Source: FEN-1297 sp963710735 (GTDB taxonomy: Bacteria; Bacteroidota; Ignavibacteria; Ignavibacteriales; Ignavibacteriaceae). Taken from it: a stretch of DNA of 64,000 bases. A program made the position numbers and the translations under genes. The stretch's first letter is position 1; the number at the start of each line of letters is the position of its first letter. The DNA lies in the NCBI GenBank assembly GCA_963710735.1, contig CAVQBN010000023.1, forward strand, positions 248,001-312,000, read 5' to 3'. The notes beneath the pieces were generated by a model. It ran no database searches. It saw only the letters and a program-made list of their open reading frames with translations, and was not told where the DNA came from. Below, piece by piece: positions 46,921-56,396 of this stretch.

Positions 46921-47575
46921 CAATGTTGCTTTTAGTTACCCTAACCAACCAGTTTTTACAGATTTAAATTTTAATCTTGATCAAGGTGAGTTTACTTTTA
47001 TAATCGGGAAAAGCGGATCAGGAAAAAGCACTTTACTTCAGCTTGTTTATATGAATATAATACCCACAGTCGGCAGTGTAACTTTTACTCAGTTCGATTC
47101 CAATTCAGTAAAACCAAAAGATCTACCTTATCTTAGACGAAAGCTGGGAATCATCTTCCAGGATTTTCGATTATTAAGAGATAGAAATATCTATGAAAAT
47201 ATTTCTTTTGTTTTGGAAGCTACAAATACACCGAGAAGAGAAATTAAGAGAAAAGTCAATGATGCTTTAACGGATGTAGGCTTATCACACAGGCGGTACA
47301 GTATGCCGGATGAATTATCCGGCGGTGAAAAACAGCGTATAGCTATTGCCAGAGCAATAGTTAATGAACCTATATTAATATTGGCTGATGAGCCGACTGG
47401 AAACCTGGATCCGGAAACTTCTTATGAAATATTGGATATCCTTTTACATATACATTCTCGCGGTACAGCAGTTTTATTTGCAACACACAATTATGAAATT
47501 GTAAAAAAGTACCCGGCAAAAATTATAAAACTGGAGAACGGAAAAGCCTTAAAAGCCGTTCTTAAACAGAAGTGA
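46907..47575 (+). CDS. ftsE: Cell division ATP-binding protein FtsE
   Basis: A 222-residue ABC ATPase from ATG 46907, which has AGAAGG about ten bases upstream; a longer in-frame start at 46835 lies deep in the methyltransferase gene and is unlikely. Walker A is IIGKSGSGKSTLL, the signature is LSGGEKQRIAIARAIV, and Walker B ILADEPTGNLDPET. The start SFSNVAFSYPNQPVFTDLNF and the Q-loop IFQDFRLLRDRNIYEN are typical of FtsE, which with FtsX controls peptidoglycan hydrolases at the septum. ftsX is not next to it: the following gene, adk, is on the other strand. A related LolD-type ATPase is the alternative. Confidence 0.87.
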   Translation: MLSFSNVAFSYPNQPVFTDLNFNLDQGEFTFIIGKSGSGKSTLLQLVYMNIIPTVGSVTFTQFDSNSVKPKDLPYLRRKLGIIFQDFRLLRDRNIYENISFVLEATNTPRREIKRKVNDALTDVGLSHRRYSMPDELSGGEKQRIAIARAIVNEPILILADEPTGNLDPETSYEILDILLHIHSRGTAVLFATHNYEIVKKYPAKIIKLENGKALKAVLKQK

Positions 47576-48236
47576 TTCTCTCCTTGTTCTTACTTGAGCT
47601 AATATGTTTCAAAATATTTTCAGTTACTTTTTCTATTGGTTCGGATCCGTCAACAAAAATAACTTTATTCTGGTTGGTGTAAAAATCTAAAACTGGTTTT
47701 GTAGTTTTACTAAATATTTCCATTCTATGCCTAATTACTTTTTCAGTATCATCATTCCGCTGGTAAAAACTTTTTTCCGCACCGCATGTAGGACAATTAT
47801 TTTTATCTTTAATATCATTGTAATTAAAAATATTCTTACAAACTCTGCATGCTCTGCGGTTGGTTAATCTTTTGACTAATACTTCTTCATCGACTGTAAT
47901 TGCTATTATAAATACTTCTTTTATTTTTAGTTCTTTAAGAAGATTATCTAAAGCGATGGCCTGGTTTTTAGATCTGGGAAATCCGTCAAGAATAAAACCG
48001 TTTTTACAATCATTTGCAAGCAGAGTATCTTTAATAATTCCGATCATTATTTCATCAGAAACTAATTCTCCCTTAGAAATAATTTCTTGAGCTTTAATTC
48101 CCAGAGGAGTTTGTTTTTTTACAGCATGGCGTAAAATATCCCCAGTGGAAATGTGCGGGACATGCAATTTAGCAGATAATATTTTAGCCTGAGTTCCTTT
48201 ACCGGCACCTGGAGAACCAAACAAAATAATTTGCAT
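47562..48236 (-). CDS. adk: Adenylate kinase (zinc-type)
   Basis: A 224-residue enzyme balancing ATP, ADP and AMP. The P-loop is FGSPGAGKGTQA, with ISTGDILRHAV, GFILDGFPRS and the LID domain carrying a C-x2-C-x14-C-x2-C zinc site (CRVCKNIFNYN...NCPTCG), as in Gram-positive and many thermophilic enzymes. The last 14 bases overlap the end of ftsE on the opposite strand, so the two transcripts converge and collide with no room for a terminator between them. Confidence 0.96.
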   Translation of the reverse strand: MQIILFGSPGAGKGTQAKILSAKLHVPHISTGDILRHAVKKQTPLGIKAQEIISKGELVSDEIMIGIIKDTLLANDCKNGFILDGFPRSKNQAIALDNLLKELKIKEVFIIAITVDEEVLVKRLTNRRACRVCKNIFNYNDIKDKNNCPTCGAEKSFYQRNDDTEKVIRHRMEIFSKTTKPVLDFYTNQNKVIFVDGSEPIEKVTENILKHISSSKNKERITSV

Positions 48237-48344
48237 AAAACTCCCGAATTGTTTTATTCAACTTATTAATATTAGATTTTTTAATCAAGTTTGAACTTTA
48301 GCATTTAAATGTAGTTTTATCAAATATAAATATACTGAAAAGAG

Positions 48345-48810
48345 TTATTTCTTTCTCTTTATTTCAAAAAATTTCTTCAATAATTGTTCGCTTTCATTAG
48401 AATAGATTCCGGAATACAAATTTATTTTATGATTATATTTATCCGTCTTCAGCAAGATTATAAAGTGATCCGCATGCACCGAATTTCGGATCAAAACTTG
48501 AGAAATATATACTTCTCAGCCTGGAAGATAAAGCCGCGCCTGTACACATTATACATGGTTCTAAAGTAACATATAAATCGCAGTCATTCAATCTCCAATT
48601 ACCAAGATGATTTGCCGCCGATGTTATTGCTATCATTTCTGCATGTGCAGTTGCATCTTTTAACTTTTCAACTTGATTGTAGCCTTTTCCGATTATTGCA
48701 TTATTATAAACCACTACCGCACCTACCGGAACTTCATTTTCCATTAAGGCTGTTTCTGCTTCCTTTAAAGCAGCATACATAAACTTATATATATCTTCAT
48801 TAAACTGCAT
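48345..48810 (-). pseudogene. tadA: tRNA-specific adenosine deaminase, C terminus shifted out of frame
   Basis: The enzyme makes inosine at the wobble position of tRNA-Arg. The zinc site is intact: HAEMIAI with the catalytic Glu, and PCIMCTGA. The frame stops at 48439 after LYNLAEDG, but one base later in phase the normal family ending continues: DKYNHKINLYSGIYSNE, then SEQLLKKFFEIKRKK, to a stop at 48345. Dropping one base of the GG pair at 48443-48444 joins them to about 155 residues. Since tadA is usually essential, this is probably an error in the sequence or a very recent change. A tRNA-Arg gene lies about 160 bases upstream, but with anticodon UCG, not the TadA target ACG. Confidence 0.85.
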
Positions 48811-48842
48811 TTATAAAAAGTATTTTAGAATAATATAAAAGA

Positions 48843-48946
48843 GGCTGGCCGAAAAGAAATATTCAATTTATAAATCAGCGGAAATCAGTCCAGATCCGTG
48901 TTATCCGCGTTCTATTTTTCAAAAAATATTTACTTTTGGGTCAGCC
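48843..48946. repeat. MITE-like element with 21-bp imperfect terminal inverted repeats
   Basis: The ends 48843-48863 and 48925-48946 are near-perfect inverted repeats (GGCTGGCCGAAAAG facing CTTTTGGGTCAGCC, continuing into AAATATT), bracketing about 60 bases that include AATCAGCGGAAATCAG and TTATCCGCGTTC, a wording that recurs in dispersed repeats of this kind of genome. No coding capacity. It lies between tadA and the tRNA-Arg gene. Confidence 0.6.
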
Positions 48947-48970
48947 GCAAATTAACAAAAAGGAAATTAG

Positions 48971-49044
48971 TACGCCCGGAAGGATTTGAACCCTCAACCC
49001 TCAGATCCGAAGTCTGATGCTCTATCCAGTTGAGCTACGGGCGC
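48971..49044 (-). tRNA. tRNA-Arg (anticodon UCG)
   Basis: A 74-base cloverleaf without an encoded CCA. The acceptor stem pairs GCGCCCG with CGGGCGT (one G-U at the end), the D stem is GCTC/GAGC, the anticodon stem TCAGA/TCTGA holds the loop CTTCGGA (anticodon UCG, reading CGA and CGG), and the T arm is GAGGG-TTCAAAT-CCTTC. Confidence 0.95.
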
Positions 49045-49131
49045 ATTCAAAATTGTGCAATAAACAGAAATTTTCTTATTAAAGATAATAAAAAAATCTG
49101 ATTTTAGAATGATTGTTCTTTTCAAAATGTT

Positions 49132-50469
49132 TTATGTGTTTACTGTTAAACCAGGATCTGCTTCTGTCGAATTTGTTTTCATATGAATTTTAACTGTTAA
49201 TAATAATGATAAACCCAATCCTGCAACACCAAGTATTGGTATTGCACTGAATCCCATTATGCCGACCAAAGGGCCGCCTAAGAAAGTACCTAATACAGTA
49301 GCAACTGCACCTGATGCATTATATAATCCCATCGCTTCTCCTTCACTGACGGGTGTTAATTCAGCTGTAATCGTCGTGCCTGTTACACTCAGAATCGGCC
49401 AGGATAAAATAATTACAGCAAATGCAAGTGAAGCAATTAATGGCATCATTGATATTTTGAAAAAAATGAGAAAAAGCATAGTAGCGAATCCAAACAGCCT
49501 TAATAAAATTCCCCATTTGTATACCTTAGATACTCCATAGTGCTCGGATAATTTTGTACTTCCCGTATATAATGCTATACCTATTCCGCCCGCAACAGCG
49601 TAGATAAGTGAAGTTAAACCCGGGGGAACAAGAAAGGCAGTTTTCATGGCTAGAGGAAAATAAGCAAAGAAAGCAGCAACACCGAATGAAGAAATGAACC
49701 ACGAAAGAATGAAAAATCCAAAAGATGTTGATATTAACTTTTTAATATTGCGTAATGCGCTTAAATTTAAGTGATGAGAATGCCTTATTAGGCCGCCGCC
49801 GATTAATTCAATCTTTCCGAACTTAGCTAATTTTCTAAAATCAAGATCCTTAATCATGCGCTGTATTCCTGTTTGAGATTTTTTCACGGGGAGCCCTAAA
49901 TGCCCTAATAGAATTGCCGGCAGTAATAGTGCAGCGCCTATCCATATTCCATCATTAAATAACCCGGAGGATGAAAAAATTGCAGCAATTATTAATCCGA
50001 TTGTTTGGCCTGCACCGTTAAAGCTTTGGAGCCATCCGATCCTTGCTGACCATTCATTTTGAGGATTAAATTCGACTACAAATAAAGTGGATACAGTTGC
50101 AACTGAAGCTGTTCCCGTTCCAAGTAAAAAAGAAATAATTAACCAGCTGAACAAGGTTTTTGCAAAGGGAAGTACGATAAGTCCGGCAAGCAGTAGAACA
50201 AAACCACCAAAAAACAATAAGCGATGTTTATGCTTTTTATCAGTAAGATTTCCCCATATCGGTGATGTTAATAATCCGAGATTATATATGCCCATTACCC
50301 ATGCTACATAAGCTAGGTTATGCGAAGAAGCAATCACCTTTAACGGAAGAAGCACAGGAATTATTGCCGCAGAAACTAACCCTAAAATTGCATATGCGGC
50401 ATACCATGGTGAAGTCCACTTGCGAATTGATGAAATAAAATTCTTTACTAATTCTAAACCCGGTATCAT
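49132..50469 (-). CDS. MFS transporter
   Basis: A 445-residue integral membrane protein with about 12 hydrophobic helices in two halves. The loop GNLTDKKHKHRLLFFGG between helices 2 and 3 matches the major facilitator signature (G-x3-D-[RK]-x-[GH]-[RK]-[RK]). The middle cytoplasmic loop is about 60 residues (TGIQRMIKDLDFRKLAKFGK). The substrate is not evident; drug or small-molecule efflux is common in this type. It stands alone between the tRNA-Arg gene and an empty stretch. Confidence 0.85.
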   Translation of the reverse strand: MIPGLELVKNFISSIRKWTSPWYAAYAILGLVSAAIIPVLLPLKVIASSHNLAYVAWVMGIYNLGLLTSPIWGNLTDKKHKHRLLFFGGFVLLLAGLIVLPFAKTLFSWLIISFLLGTGTASVATVSTLFVVEFNPQNEWSARIGWLQSFNGAGQTIGLIIAAIFSSSGLFNDGIWIGAALLLPAILLGHLGLPVKKSQTGIQRMIKDLDFRKLAKFGKIELIGGGLIRHSHHLNLSALRNIKKLISTSFGFFILSWFISSFGVAAFFAYFPLAMKTAFLVPPGLTSLIYAVAGGIGIALYTGSTKLSEHYGVSKVYKWGILLRLFGFATMLFLIFFKISMMPLIASLAFAVIILSWPILSVTGTTITAELTPVSEGEAMGLYNASGAVATVLGTFLGGPLVGIMGFSAIPILGVAGLGLSLLLTVKIHMKTNSTEADPGLTVNT

Positions 50470-50837
50470 ATATTCTCCTCTCTAATAATCTTAAGTATAA
50501 AAAGAGCTAGATAATTAAAGAGAAATAATCATCTTTAACTTCCAGAAGTTTATTGAATCTGTTCCAATATAATTTTAAATCATCAACACTGTGTGAGAGG
50601 AATCAACGTGAAAAGGGAAGTGTATAAAAAGTAGCGATTTTATTAGCAGCAAATTTATAGAGAAAAAGTAGTGATTATTAAAAAGTCATTTTGAAATAAG
50701 TCTAATTTTGTTCCGTCAAACATTACCCCTTTTCCTAGATTAGTAATACCATGTTCAAAAACAATTCTGTATAATTCAACTTTTTTAACAGTTTACTAGT
50801 TATAAAATCTATTGCGAACAACCGGTTAAATAAATAT
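50470..50837. other. Intergenic stretch without a gene
   Basis: About 370 AT-rich bases between two minus-strand genes. It must carry the MFS promoter; the ribosome binding site AGGAG (minus strand, near 50472-50478) is visible. I see no terminator, repeat or open frame. Confidence 0.5.
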
Positions 50838-51407
50838 TTATGTTAAAAATGATTTTATAAATAAATCTGTTAAATTTATTCCAATGCCTGTCAGTATTCC
50901 GATAATAATTCCTATCCTCAAGTTTAAAAGCATTGGCTGTAACAGTATGGATAAGTTATTAAAAACGAAATGAGAAGAAAATAAAGCTAACAATAAGATT
51001 ATTAGGCTGTTTGTTATTCCGAATAGAAGTCCCGAAATAATAACCCTAACAATATTATTTGATGCGAAAGTTTTTTTGATAATAATTAAATAAAGATATA
51101 GAGCAGCAGAAGTCAGAGCGATATATGTTCCATTTAAAATAAATATCCATGAATTATGTTCGAATAGAAAACCGGTAAATACAATATACCACAATAATAA
51201 TATTCCTATTGCTGTTCTATAATTTTTTGTACTGAAAGTTGCATATGCAATCCCCAAAGTTATTCCTGTGCCAAAAAATTGAAACGGCCAGCGTGTAGAA
51301 ATAAAAACTGATTCCTTGTAAAAAGAATATCCTATAGCTATTATCAATCCGCTAACAAATAGGAAACGAACTATATGCCGAATTATTAATTTGTCGTTAA
51401 ACTTCAT
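50838..51407 (-). CDS. Hypothetical membrane protein (six helices)
   Basis: 190 residues from ATG 51407, chosen because AAGGAG lies seven bases ahead; an in-frame start 13 codons further upstream lacks such a site. About six hydrophobic helices, for example FLFVSGLIIAIGYSF, AIGILLLWYIVFTGFLF and LRIGIIIGILTGIGINLTDLF. Basic residues cluster at the N terminus (cytoplasmic side likely). No family recognised. It follows a putative outer-membrane gene and an eight-helix membrane gene on the same strand. Confidence 0.7.
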   Translation of the reverse strand: MKFNDKLIIRHIVRFLFVSGLIIAIGYSFYKESVFISTRWPFQFFGTGITLGIAYATFSTKNYRTAIGILLLWYIVFTGFLFEHNSWIFILNGTYIALTSAALYLYLIIIKKTFASNNIVRVIISGLLFGITNSLIILLLALFSSHFVFNNLSILLQPMLLNLRIGIIIGILTGIGINLTDLFIKSFLT

Positions 51408-51499
51408 TCTAACTCTCCTTGCCAAAGTCTTTAATTTCGACTGCAAATTAATAAATCATAATTGAAAATATAATTGTAGAATACTTTTTAACTAATAAC

Positions 51500-52156
51500 T
51501 TAGTCAAAATAATATCCTACTTTTAATAGCGGAATAAATAATAAACTTCCACTGCTGCCTAATGGACGCAGCCCGGCTATTTCCCATGACATATGAGTTG
51601 ATCGTATTCTTACACCAATTGTAAAAAGTCCTTTGAAATCTTCATTAACCAGAGAATTTGCATTTTCATATTCCATTATAATTGATGTGTTTTGTGATGG
51701 ATCTATTCTAAATCCGAGCATATAAACCCAATCGGCATCACTCTGTTCGGAATATTTTACATAGGCTAAACTTAAATGGAAACTTCTTTTCGGTGCACCA
51801 TAACTTATTACATCTCCAATTGAATAACTGGATGACTTTGGCGTAAATACTCCGTACAAAGACGACTGCAGAGAATTATAAGTTATAATATGCTGTTTAA
51901 TCCCAAATGTAAATGTTTCATAAAATTGTGTCGTGATGGGGAATAGGCTCAAAATACTAATATGAGTAGTTGGAGTCACCGCATAAGAATAATTTAAAAA
52001 GATTAATTCATAATCTGAAAAATAAGAATTGCTAACCGGCATTGTATAAGCAGTCGGCATAATAAATAATTCATTGTCTCCGGGTAAATATTGTTGAGAA
52101 TAGATGAACGATGGTATAGAAAGAAATAAAATATATAACAATGATCTAGCATTCAT
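51500..52156 (-). CDS. Hypothetical secreted, probably outer-membrane beta-barrel, protein
   Basis: 218 residues with a signal peptide ending SFIYSQ. The rest alternates hydrophobic and polar residues, rich in Tyr, Ser and Phe (YELIFLNYSYAVTPTTHISI, HLSLAYVKYSEQ), and ends KVGYYFD, as expected of a small beta-barrel. No family recognised. The flanking genes code for inner-membrane proteins. Confidence 0.68.
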   Translation of the reverse strand: MNARSLLYILFLSIPSFIYSQQYLPGDNELFIMPTAYTMPVSNSYFSDYELIFLNYSYAVTPTTHISILSLFPITTQFYETFTFGIKQHIITYNSLQSSLYGVFTPKSSSYSIGDVISYGAPKRSFHLSLAYVKYSEQSDADWVYMLGFRIDPSQNTSIIMEYENANSLVNEDFKGLFTIGVRIRSTHMSWEIAGLRPLGSSGSLLFIPLLKVGYYFD

Positions 52157-52286
52157 ATTTCCTCTTTAGGTTTGTATATAATTTATAGTAAAGATAAGTA
52201 TTGAATAATTTTGAAGACTAGAGGTAAATTTGAAACTTACAATCTAGCCATGTAATGGAACCGTGATCTAACAAACTCTAAATTTG

Positions 52287-53153
52287 TTATACTGCTATTT
52301 TATAATGCCGTTGAATGTATATGAACCCCGTAAATATTATCAATGCCAGGATCAGAAATACTATTAAGTCCCTTATCATAAACGTTGGGTCATTATTTAT
52401 TAACATCATGAATCCCATTGCATTAACTGCTAAAATCATTGTGAAAAAGAAACCATAAAACATAAATTGAATTGGGTATGTTGTGTTTGGCCTTATCCAC
52501 AATAAATATACGCTGATAAAACCCAAAGGTATTGAAAATCCAAGGTCAAATATTCTGACAACCCAAAACGCAGTTGGAGCAATATTATAACCTCGTGTAG
52601 TGCCTGTGGAAATAACTTCCCGAATTTCTTTAATCCACATGGATGCAAATATTATTAGGAAAATTGTAAATAGGGAAGTATAAATAATGAGTCCCATTTT
52701 CTTAAAATTGCTTTTAACATTCTTTGGGAAAATTGAAATTGAATAAAGTAATATTATGAGAGAAGATATCAGTATGAATAAAAAGTAAAAGGTATATACT
52801 TGACTATTTCCGGTATACTTTTGCGAGCCCCATTCCCAGCCTATTGTGTAACTCAAAACGTAATATATTAAGTAAAGCGGTGTTATAATAAGAAGGTAGC
52901 GGGATAATTGCTTTTTTAAAAACAGAGTAATACCACCGATTATTAATATTGGGCTTAAAAGGAACACGTTAACGAAATCTTGTCCTATCAGCTGGTTATT
53001 AATAATATCAGCCGTTTTGTATTTAATTTGATTTAAGAATAACGGACCTTCTATTGCCAGATAAATTAAAATTATTCCTGAGACAATTGAGATTAATGAA
53101 ACAAATATTCTTTCAAAAGAGTTGCCGAAATTGTTTTCAATGATGCTGGTCAT
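52287..53153 (-). CDS. Hypothetical membrane protein (eight helices)
   Basis: 288 residues with about eight hydrophobic helices, e.g. LISIVSGIILIYLAIEGPLF, then VFLLSPILIIGGITLFL and LIVFLILALIIFTGFIYI. No motif or family recognised. It lies 130 bases upstream of the putative barrel gene on the same strand. Confidence 0.7.
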   Translation of the reverse strand: MTSIIENNFGNSFERIFVSLISIVSGIILIYLAIEGPLFLNQIKYKTADIINNQLIGQDFVNVFLLSPILIIGGITLFLKKQLSRYLLIITPLYLIYYVLSYTIGWEWGSQKYTGNSQVYTFYFLFILISSLIILLYSISIFPKNVKSNFKKMGLIIYTSLFTIFLIIFASMWIKEIREVISTGTTRGYNIAPTAFWVVRIFDLGFSIPLGFISVYLLWIRPNTTYPIQFMFYGFFFTMILAVNAMGFMMLINNDPTFMIRDLIVFLILALIIFTGFIYIQRHYKIAV

Positions 53154-53647
53154 TAAAAAATCCTTTCTCCTTTTTAAAATTTATAACATTATTAAACAGC
53201 TTAATCTTAAATTCAATGAAGTGATTTTATAAAATTGACTAATCCGGTTAAGTACAAGTACTGATATTTGCTGAAAAGGGAAATCATATTCGATTTTTTT
53301 AACCTATTACCAACTAGGCGGTTATATGCATCTCGGGAAAAATTTAAGTCTTTTTAATTTGCTAAGTAAACTGGTAGTGTCCCTTTCGATTTAATATAAG
53401 CCCCGTTTTATCAACGTCCCCAAAATTATTTTTGTAACCTATGTAGGCAATCAAAATCGGAGATTTTCCCTTTTCATTTTACTGAATTTAACTAATTTAT
53501 TGAAGTTACGCAATTCTCATATTCAACTCCTTCTAACATTTCTTTAACAATGTTTTGACAATTCTTTGACAAATTGGTGATTTTGAATTATTAGATTTTG
53601 GAAGAATCATTAACTAAAATTTACTAATATTTTAAATCGGGGGTCTC
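53154..53647. other. Intergenic promoter region between divergent genes
   Basis: About 490 bases with no gene, between a minus-strand membrane gene and the plus-strand 5'-nucleotidase. The only clear structure is three tandem 11-base units at 53541-53573. Each of the last two units contains TTGACA; the second, at 53566-53571, is followed 17 bases later by TATTAG, a possible promoter for the nucleotidase. Confidence 0.5.
53541..53573 (+). repeat. Three tandem 11-bp repeats upstream of the 5'-nucleotidase
   Basis: TCTTTAACAAT, GTTTTGACAAT and TCTTTGACAAA follow each other without a gap. The period of 11 is about one helical turn, so a protein binding them would sit on one face. They lie 75 bases before the start codon, overlapping a possible -35. 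Confidence 0.6.
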
Positions 53648-55960
53648 ATGAAAAGATTTTTCCTAATCATAAATTTGTTTCTCATTTCTTTACTGGGAAT
53701 TGGTAATTCCTTTGCACAAGTCGATACACTGACAATTCTTCATGTAAATGATACTCACTCAACATTATCTCCTTTAGGCCCGCGCACTAATGACATGCAA
53801 GGAACACAGGGCGGCATCGCACGTGCAGCTTCGGTTATAGGTGAAGCCCGAATGTCGGATCCAAATGTTTTGGTTTTACATGCAGGAGATGTATTTATTG
53901 GTGATCTTTTTTTCAATAAATTTTTCGGTGTTCCCGAATTCCAGCTTATGAAAGAATTAGGTTTCGATGCAATGACTGTCGGAAATCATGAATATGATTT
54001 AACACCTTCAACTTTAGATGATGCTCTAAGGGCTTCGTTTAATCCAGGAGATGGTTTCCCGCTGCTTTCAGCCAATTCTGTACTGGACGATCCTTCGGTA
54101 GCAGATTTGAAGAATTATATTTCACCTTATACCATAAAACAGCTTGGAAATATTAAGGTTGGTATTTTCGGTTTAACTACTCCTGAAGCAAACGTATTAT
54201 CTCAGCCTGCACCGGTTTTTGTAGATACCAATTTAATTCCTATTACTCTGAATATGGTATCCACACTCAAGGCTCAGCACTGCAATGTAATAATTTTACT
54301 CTCTCATCTAGGTTATTCTCTTGATCAATTAATTGCGTCTAATATTCCGGGTATTGATGTAATTGTAGGCGGACACGATCATTACCTTTTCCAGCAGCCC
54401 GTCGCAGTTTCAAATCCATTAGGTGGAAAAACATATATCGTTCAAGCCGGAGCATTCTATTCTTATATGGGAAAAATGAAGATGACGGTTTCTTCTGCTG
54501 GGGTAAATCTTTTAAATTATAAAGCAATTCATTTAGATAATACTATTCCGTTAGAGCCAACTGTTAATGAAGTAGTAAATGGATTAATTTCTGAAATAGA
54601 AAAGACTTATGGACCTGTTTATACACAGCAGGTTGGTTATGCTACAAATACTCTTAATGAAGTTGCGGAAGGTCTTTTAACTTCTGGAGTTCATGATACT
54701 CCGATCGGGGATTTGGTTACCAATGCCTTTAAATGGAAAACCGGAGCGGATATTGCAATGCAGCCCGGCGGTTTTACTGCGCAGCCTTTATATAAAGGCC
54801 CTATAGTTGCAGCAGATTTATTTAGAGTTAATGGTTACGGTTTTAACACCGATAATGGATTAGGATTTAGAATCGTTACTTTTAGCGTGAAGGGCAGCGA
54901 TCTTTTATATGCCTTGGGTTATACTCTTTCAACAATTGATTTAAACGATGAGTTTCTAATTCAAACAGCAGGATTGGATTATACTTACGATGCGTCCTTA
55001 TCTCCTGAAGCGAGGCTTACCGGAGCAATGGTAAATGGTGCTCCCATTAAATCAAATAAAATATATAAAGTAGCTTCTAATGAGGCTGTTTTACCGGTAC
55101 TTGATATGCTAGGGATTCCTTATTCTGATATTTACTTATACCAGGGCCTCTCAGAGTTTGAAGTACTAACAGAATATGTTACGACAAAACTGCAAATCAT
55201 TCATCCTGATGTGTTCGGAAGAATTGCCGACATTCATCTGCCTGATAATGCTGGGACAGCTAATGGTAAGGGCATGGCAGTTTCACTTAAAGACGCATTA
55301 TACAATGAAAAAGCCTCAGGTCCTGTTTATTTTGATTTCTCTGCAAAGTATTCTAAAAATATGAATGAAGTAATTGGAAATACGGATTTCCAGTTTAAGA
55401 ATGGAAATATTCACCTTATGAGTAAAAGCTATGATTGGCTGATTGTTAATGATGAAGAAGCAGTATTCAAAGGTTCGGCAAATGTTAACGGAAAAGGTGA
55501 CTATGGATTCCTAGTGACTGCCGTAGACGGCGGAAAACATAATAAGAAAAGTGATAATTTCAGAATACAAATATGGAACAATAAAGACGGATTAATGTTT
55601 TACGATAATATTGATGGCCACAATACCGGTAATGGCTCTATTGAAGTAGATAACAAATATAAGAGCGAACAATTTGCCGGTTTGGATAAAGGTTATGGAA
55701 AACATTGCCTATTCCAGAACTTCCCTAATCCTTTTAATCCGGCTACTTCTATCAAATTTAGTCTTGTAAGCAGTGAATTCGTAGGACTAAAAATTTACAA
55801 CAGCATTGGGCAGGAAGTAGCCTCTCTTGTTAATGAAATGCTTCCTGCTGGAGAATATGAATACACATGGAACGCGGGGAACCTGGCTAGCGGCATTTAT
55901 TTCTACAAATTCAGAACGGGAAATTCTATCGAAGTCAAAAAGATGATATTAATGAAATAA
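53648..55960 (+). CDS. T9SS-exported 5'-nucleotidase / metallophosphoesterase
   Basis: A 770-residue secreted enzyme of the UshA type that releases phosphate from nucleotides outside the cell. A signal peptide (ending NSFAQ) leads into the metallophosphatase domain with LTILHVNDTHSTL (Asp35, His37), HAGDVFIGD, TVGNHEYDL, LLSHLGYS and VIVGGHDHYLF. The 5'-nucleotidase C-terminal domain follows (IGDLVTNAFKWKTGADIAMQ, FRIVTFSVKGSDLLYAL). A beta domain and a T9SS sorting domain (QNFPNPFNPATS to KKMILMK) complete it. It is monocistronic, with three tandem 11-bp repeats in its promoter. Confidence 0.92.
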   Translation: MKRFFLIINLFLISLLGIGNSFAQVDTLTILHVNDTHSTLSPLGPRTNDMQGTQGGIARAASVIGEARMSDPNVLVLHAGDVFIGDLFFNKFFGVPEFQLMKELGFDAMTVGNHEYDLTPSTLDDALRASFNPGDGFPLLSANSVLDDPSVADLKNYISPYTIKQLGNIKVGIFGLTTPEANVLSQPAPVFVDTNLIPITLNMVSTLKAQHCNVIILLSHLGYSLDQLIASNIPGIDVIVGGHDHYLFQQPVAVSNPLGGKTYIVQAGAFYSYMGKMKMTVSSAGVNLLNYKAIHLDNTIPLEPTVNEVVNGLISEIEKTYGPVYTQQVGYATNTLNEVAEGLLTSGVHDTPIGDLVTNAFKWKTGADIAMQPGGFTAQPLYKGPIVAADLFRVNGYGFNTDNGLGFRIVTFSVKGSDLLYALGYTLSTIDLNDEFLIQTAGLDYTYDASLSPEARLTGAMVNGAPIKSNKIYKVASNEAVLPVLDMLGIPYSDIYLYQGLSEFEVLTEYVTTKLQIIHPDVFGRIADIHLPDNAGTANGKGMAVSLKDALYNEKASGPVYFDFSAKYSKNMNEVIGNTDFQFKNGNIHLMSKSYDWLIVNDEEAVFKGSANVNGKGDYGFLVTAVDGGKHNKKSDNFRIQIWNNKDGLMFYDNIDGHNTGNGSIEVDNKYKSEQFAGLDKGYGKHCLFQNFPNPFNPATSIKFSLVSSEFVGLKIYNSIGQEVASLVNEMLPAGEYEYTWNAGNLASGIYFYKFRTGNSIEVKKMILMK

Positions 55961-56396
55961 TAATAAATCTATTAGTGTGCAGTTCAAAGTATAATGCTGC
56001 ACACTATCTAACCTATTTAACTGCATCACAAACCGACTAATTAAAAAAATTATGTTTATAGTTTTTTTAATAAAAAATCATTAGATTCATTTCACAGTTT
56101 TTACAGGTATTTGATTTGAGGGAAAAAGTTTTACATAAAAATATTTCTATTTTTGTATTCTCTTTATATATGGATTCAGATTCTTTAATCCGGCCTTCTA
56201 ACTTCATATCAAATATATTTTCATTTGTAAATAATGATGTTTCAAAAATAAATCATGGTTAACGGATAAGATGCAACTCCAGCTTTTTAGTGAAATGATA
56301 AGGCCTATATTCGTTAAAGTATTAAAACTAAATAAAAGTGATATTTTAAGCTTCGGGGGCATCTGAATTAAAATAACTTTTACTGTTTAGGGGTTC
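55961..56396. other. Intergenic stretch with a hairpin after the 5'-nucleotidase
   Basis: About 435 bases without a gene. A perfect 10-bp stem (55973-55982 with 55997-56006, 14-base loop) lies 13 bases past the nucleotidase stop and may end its transcript, though no T run follows. The rest is AT-rich and should contain the promoter of the sigma-54 activator; I see no -24/-12 element there. Confidence 0.55.
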
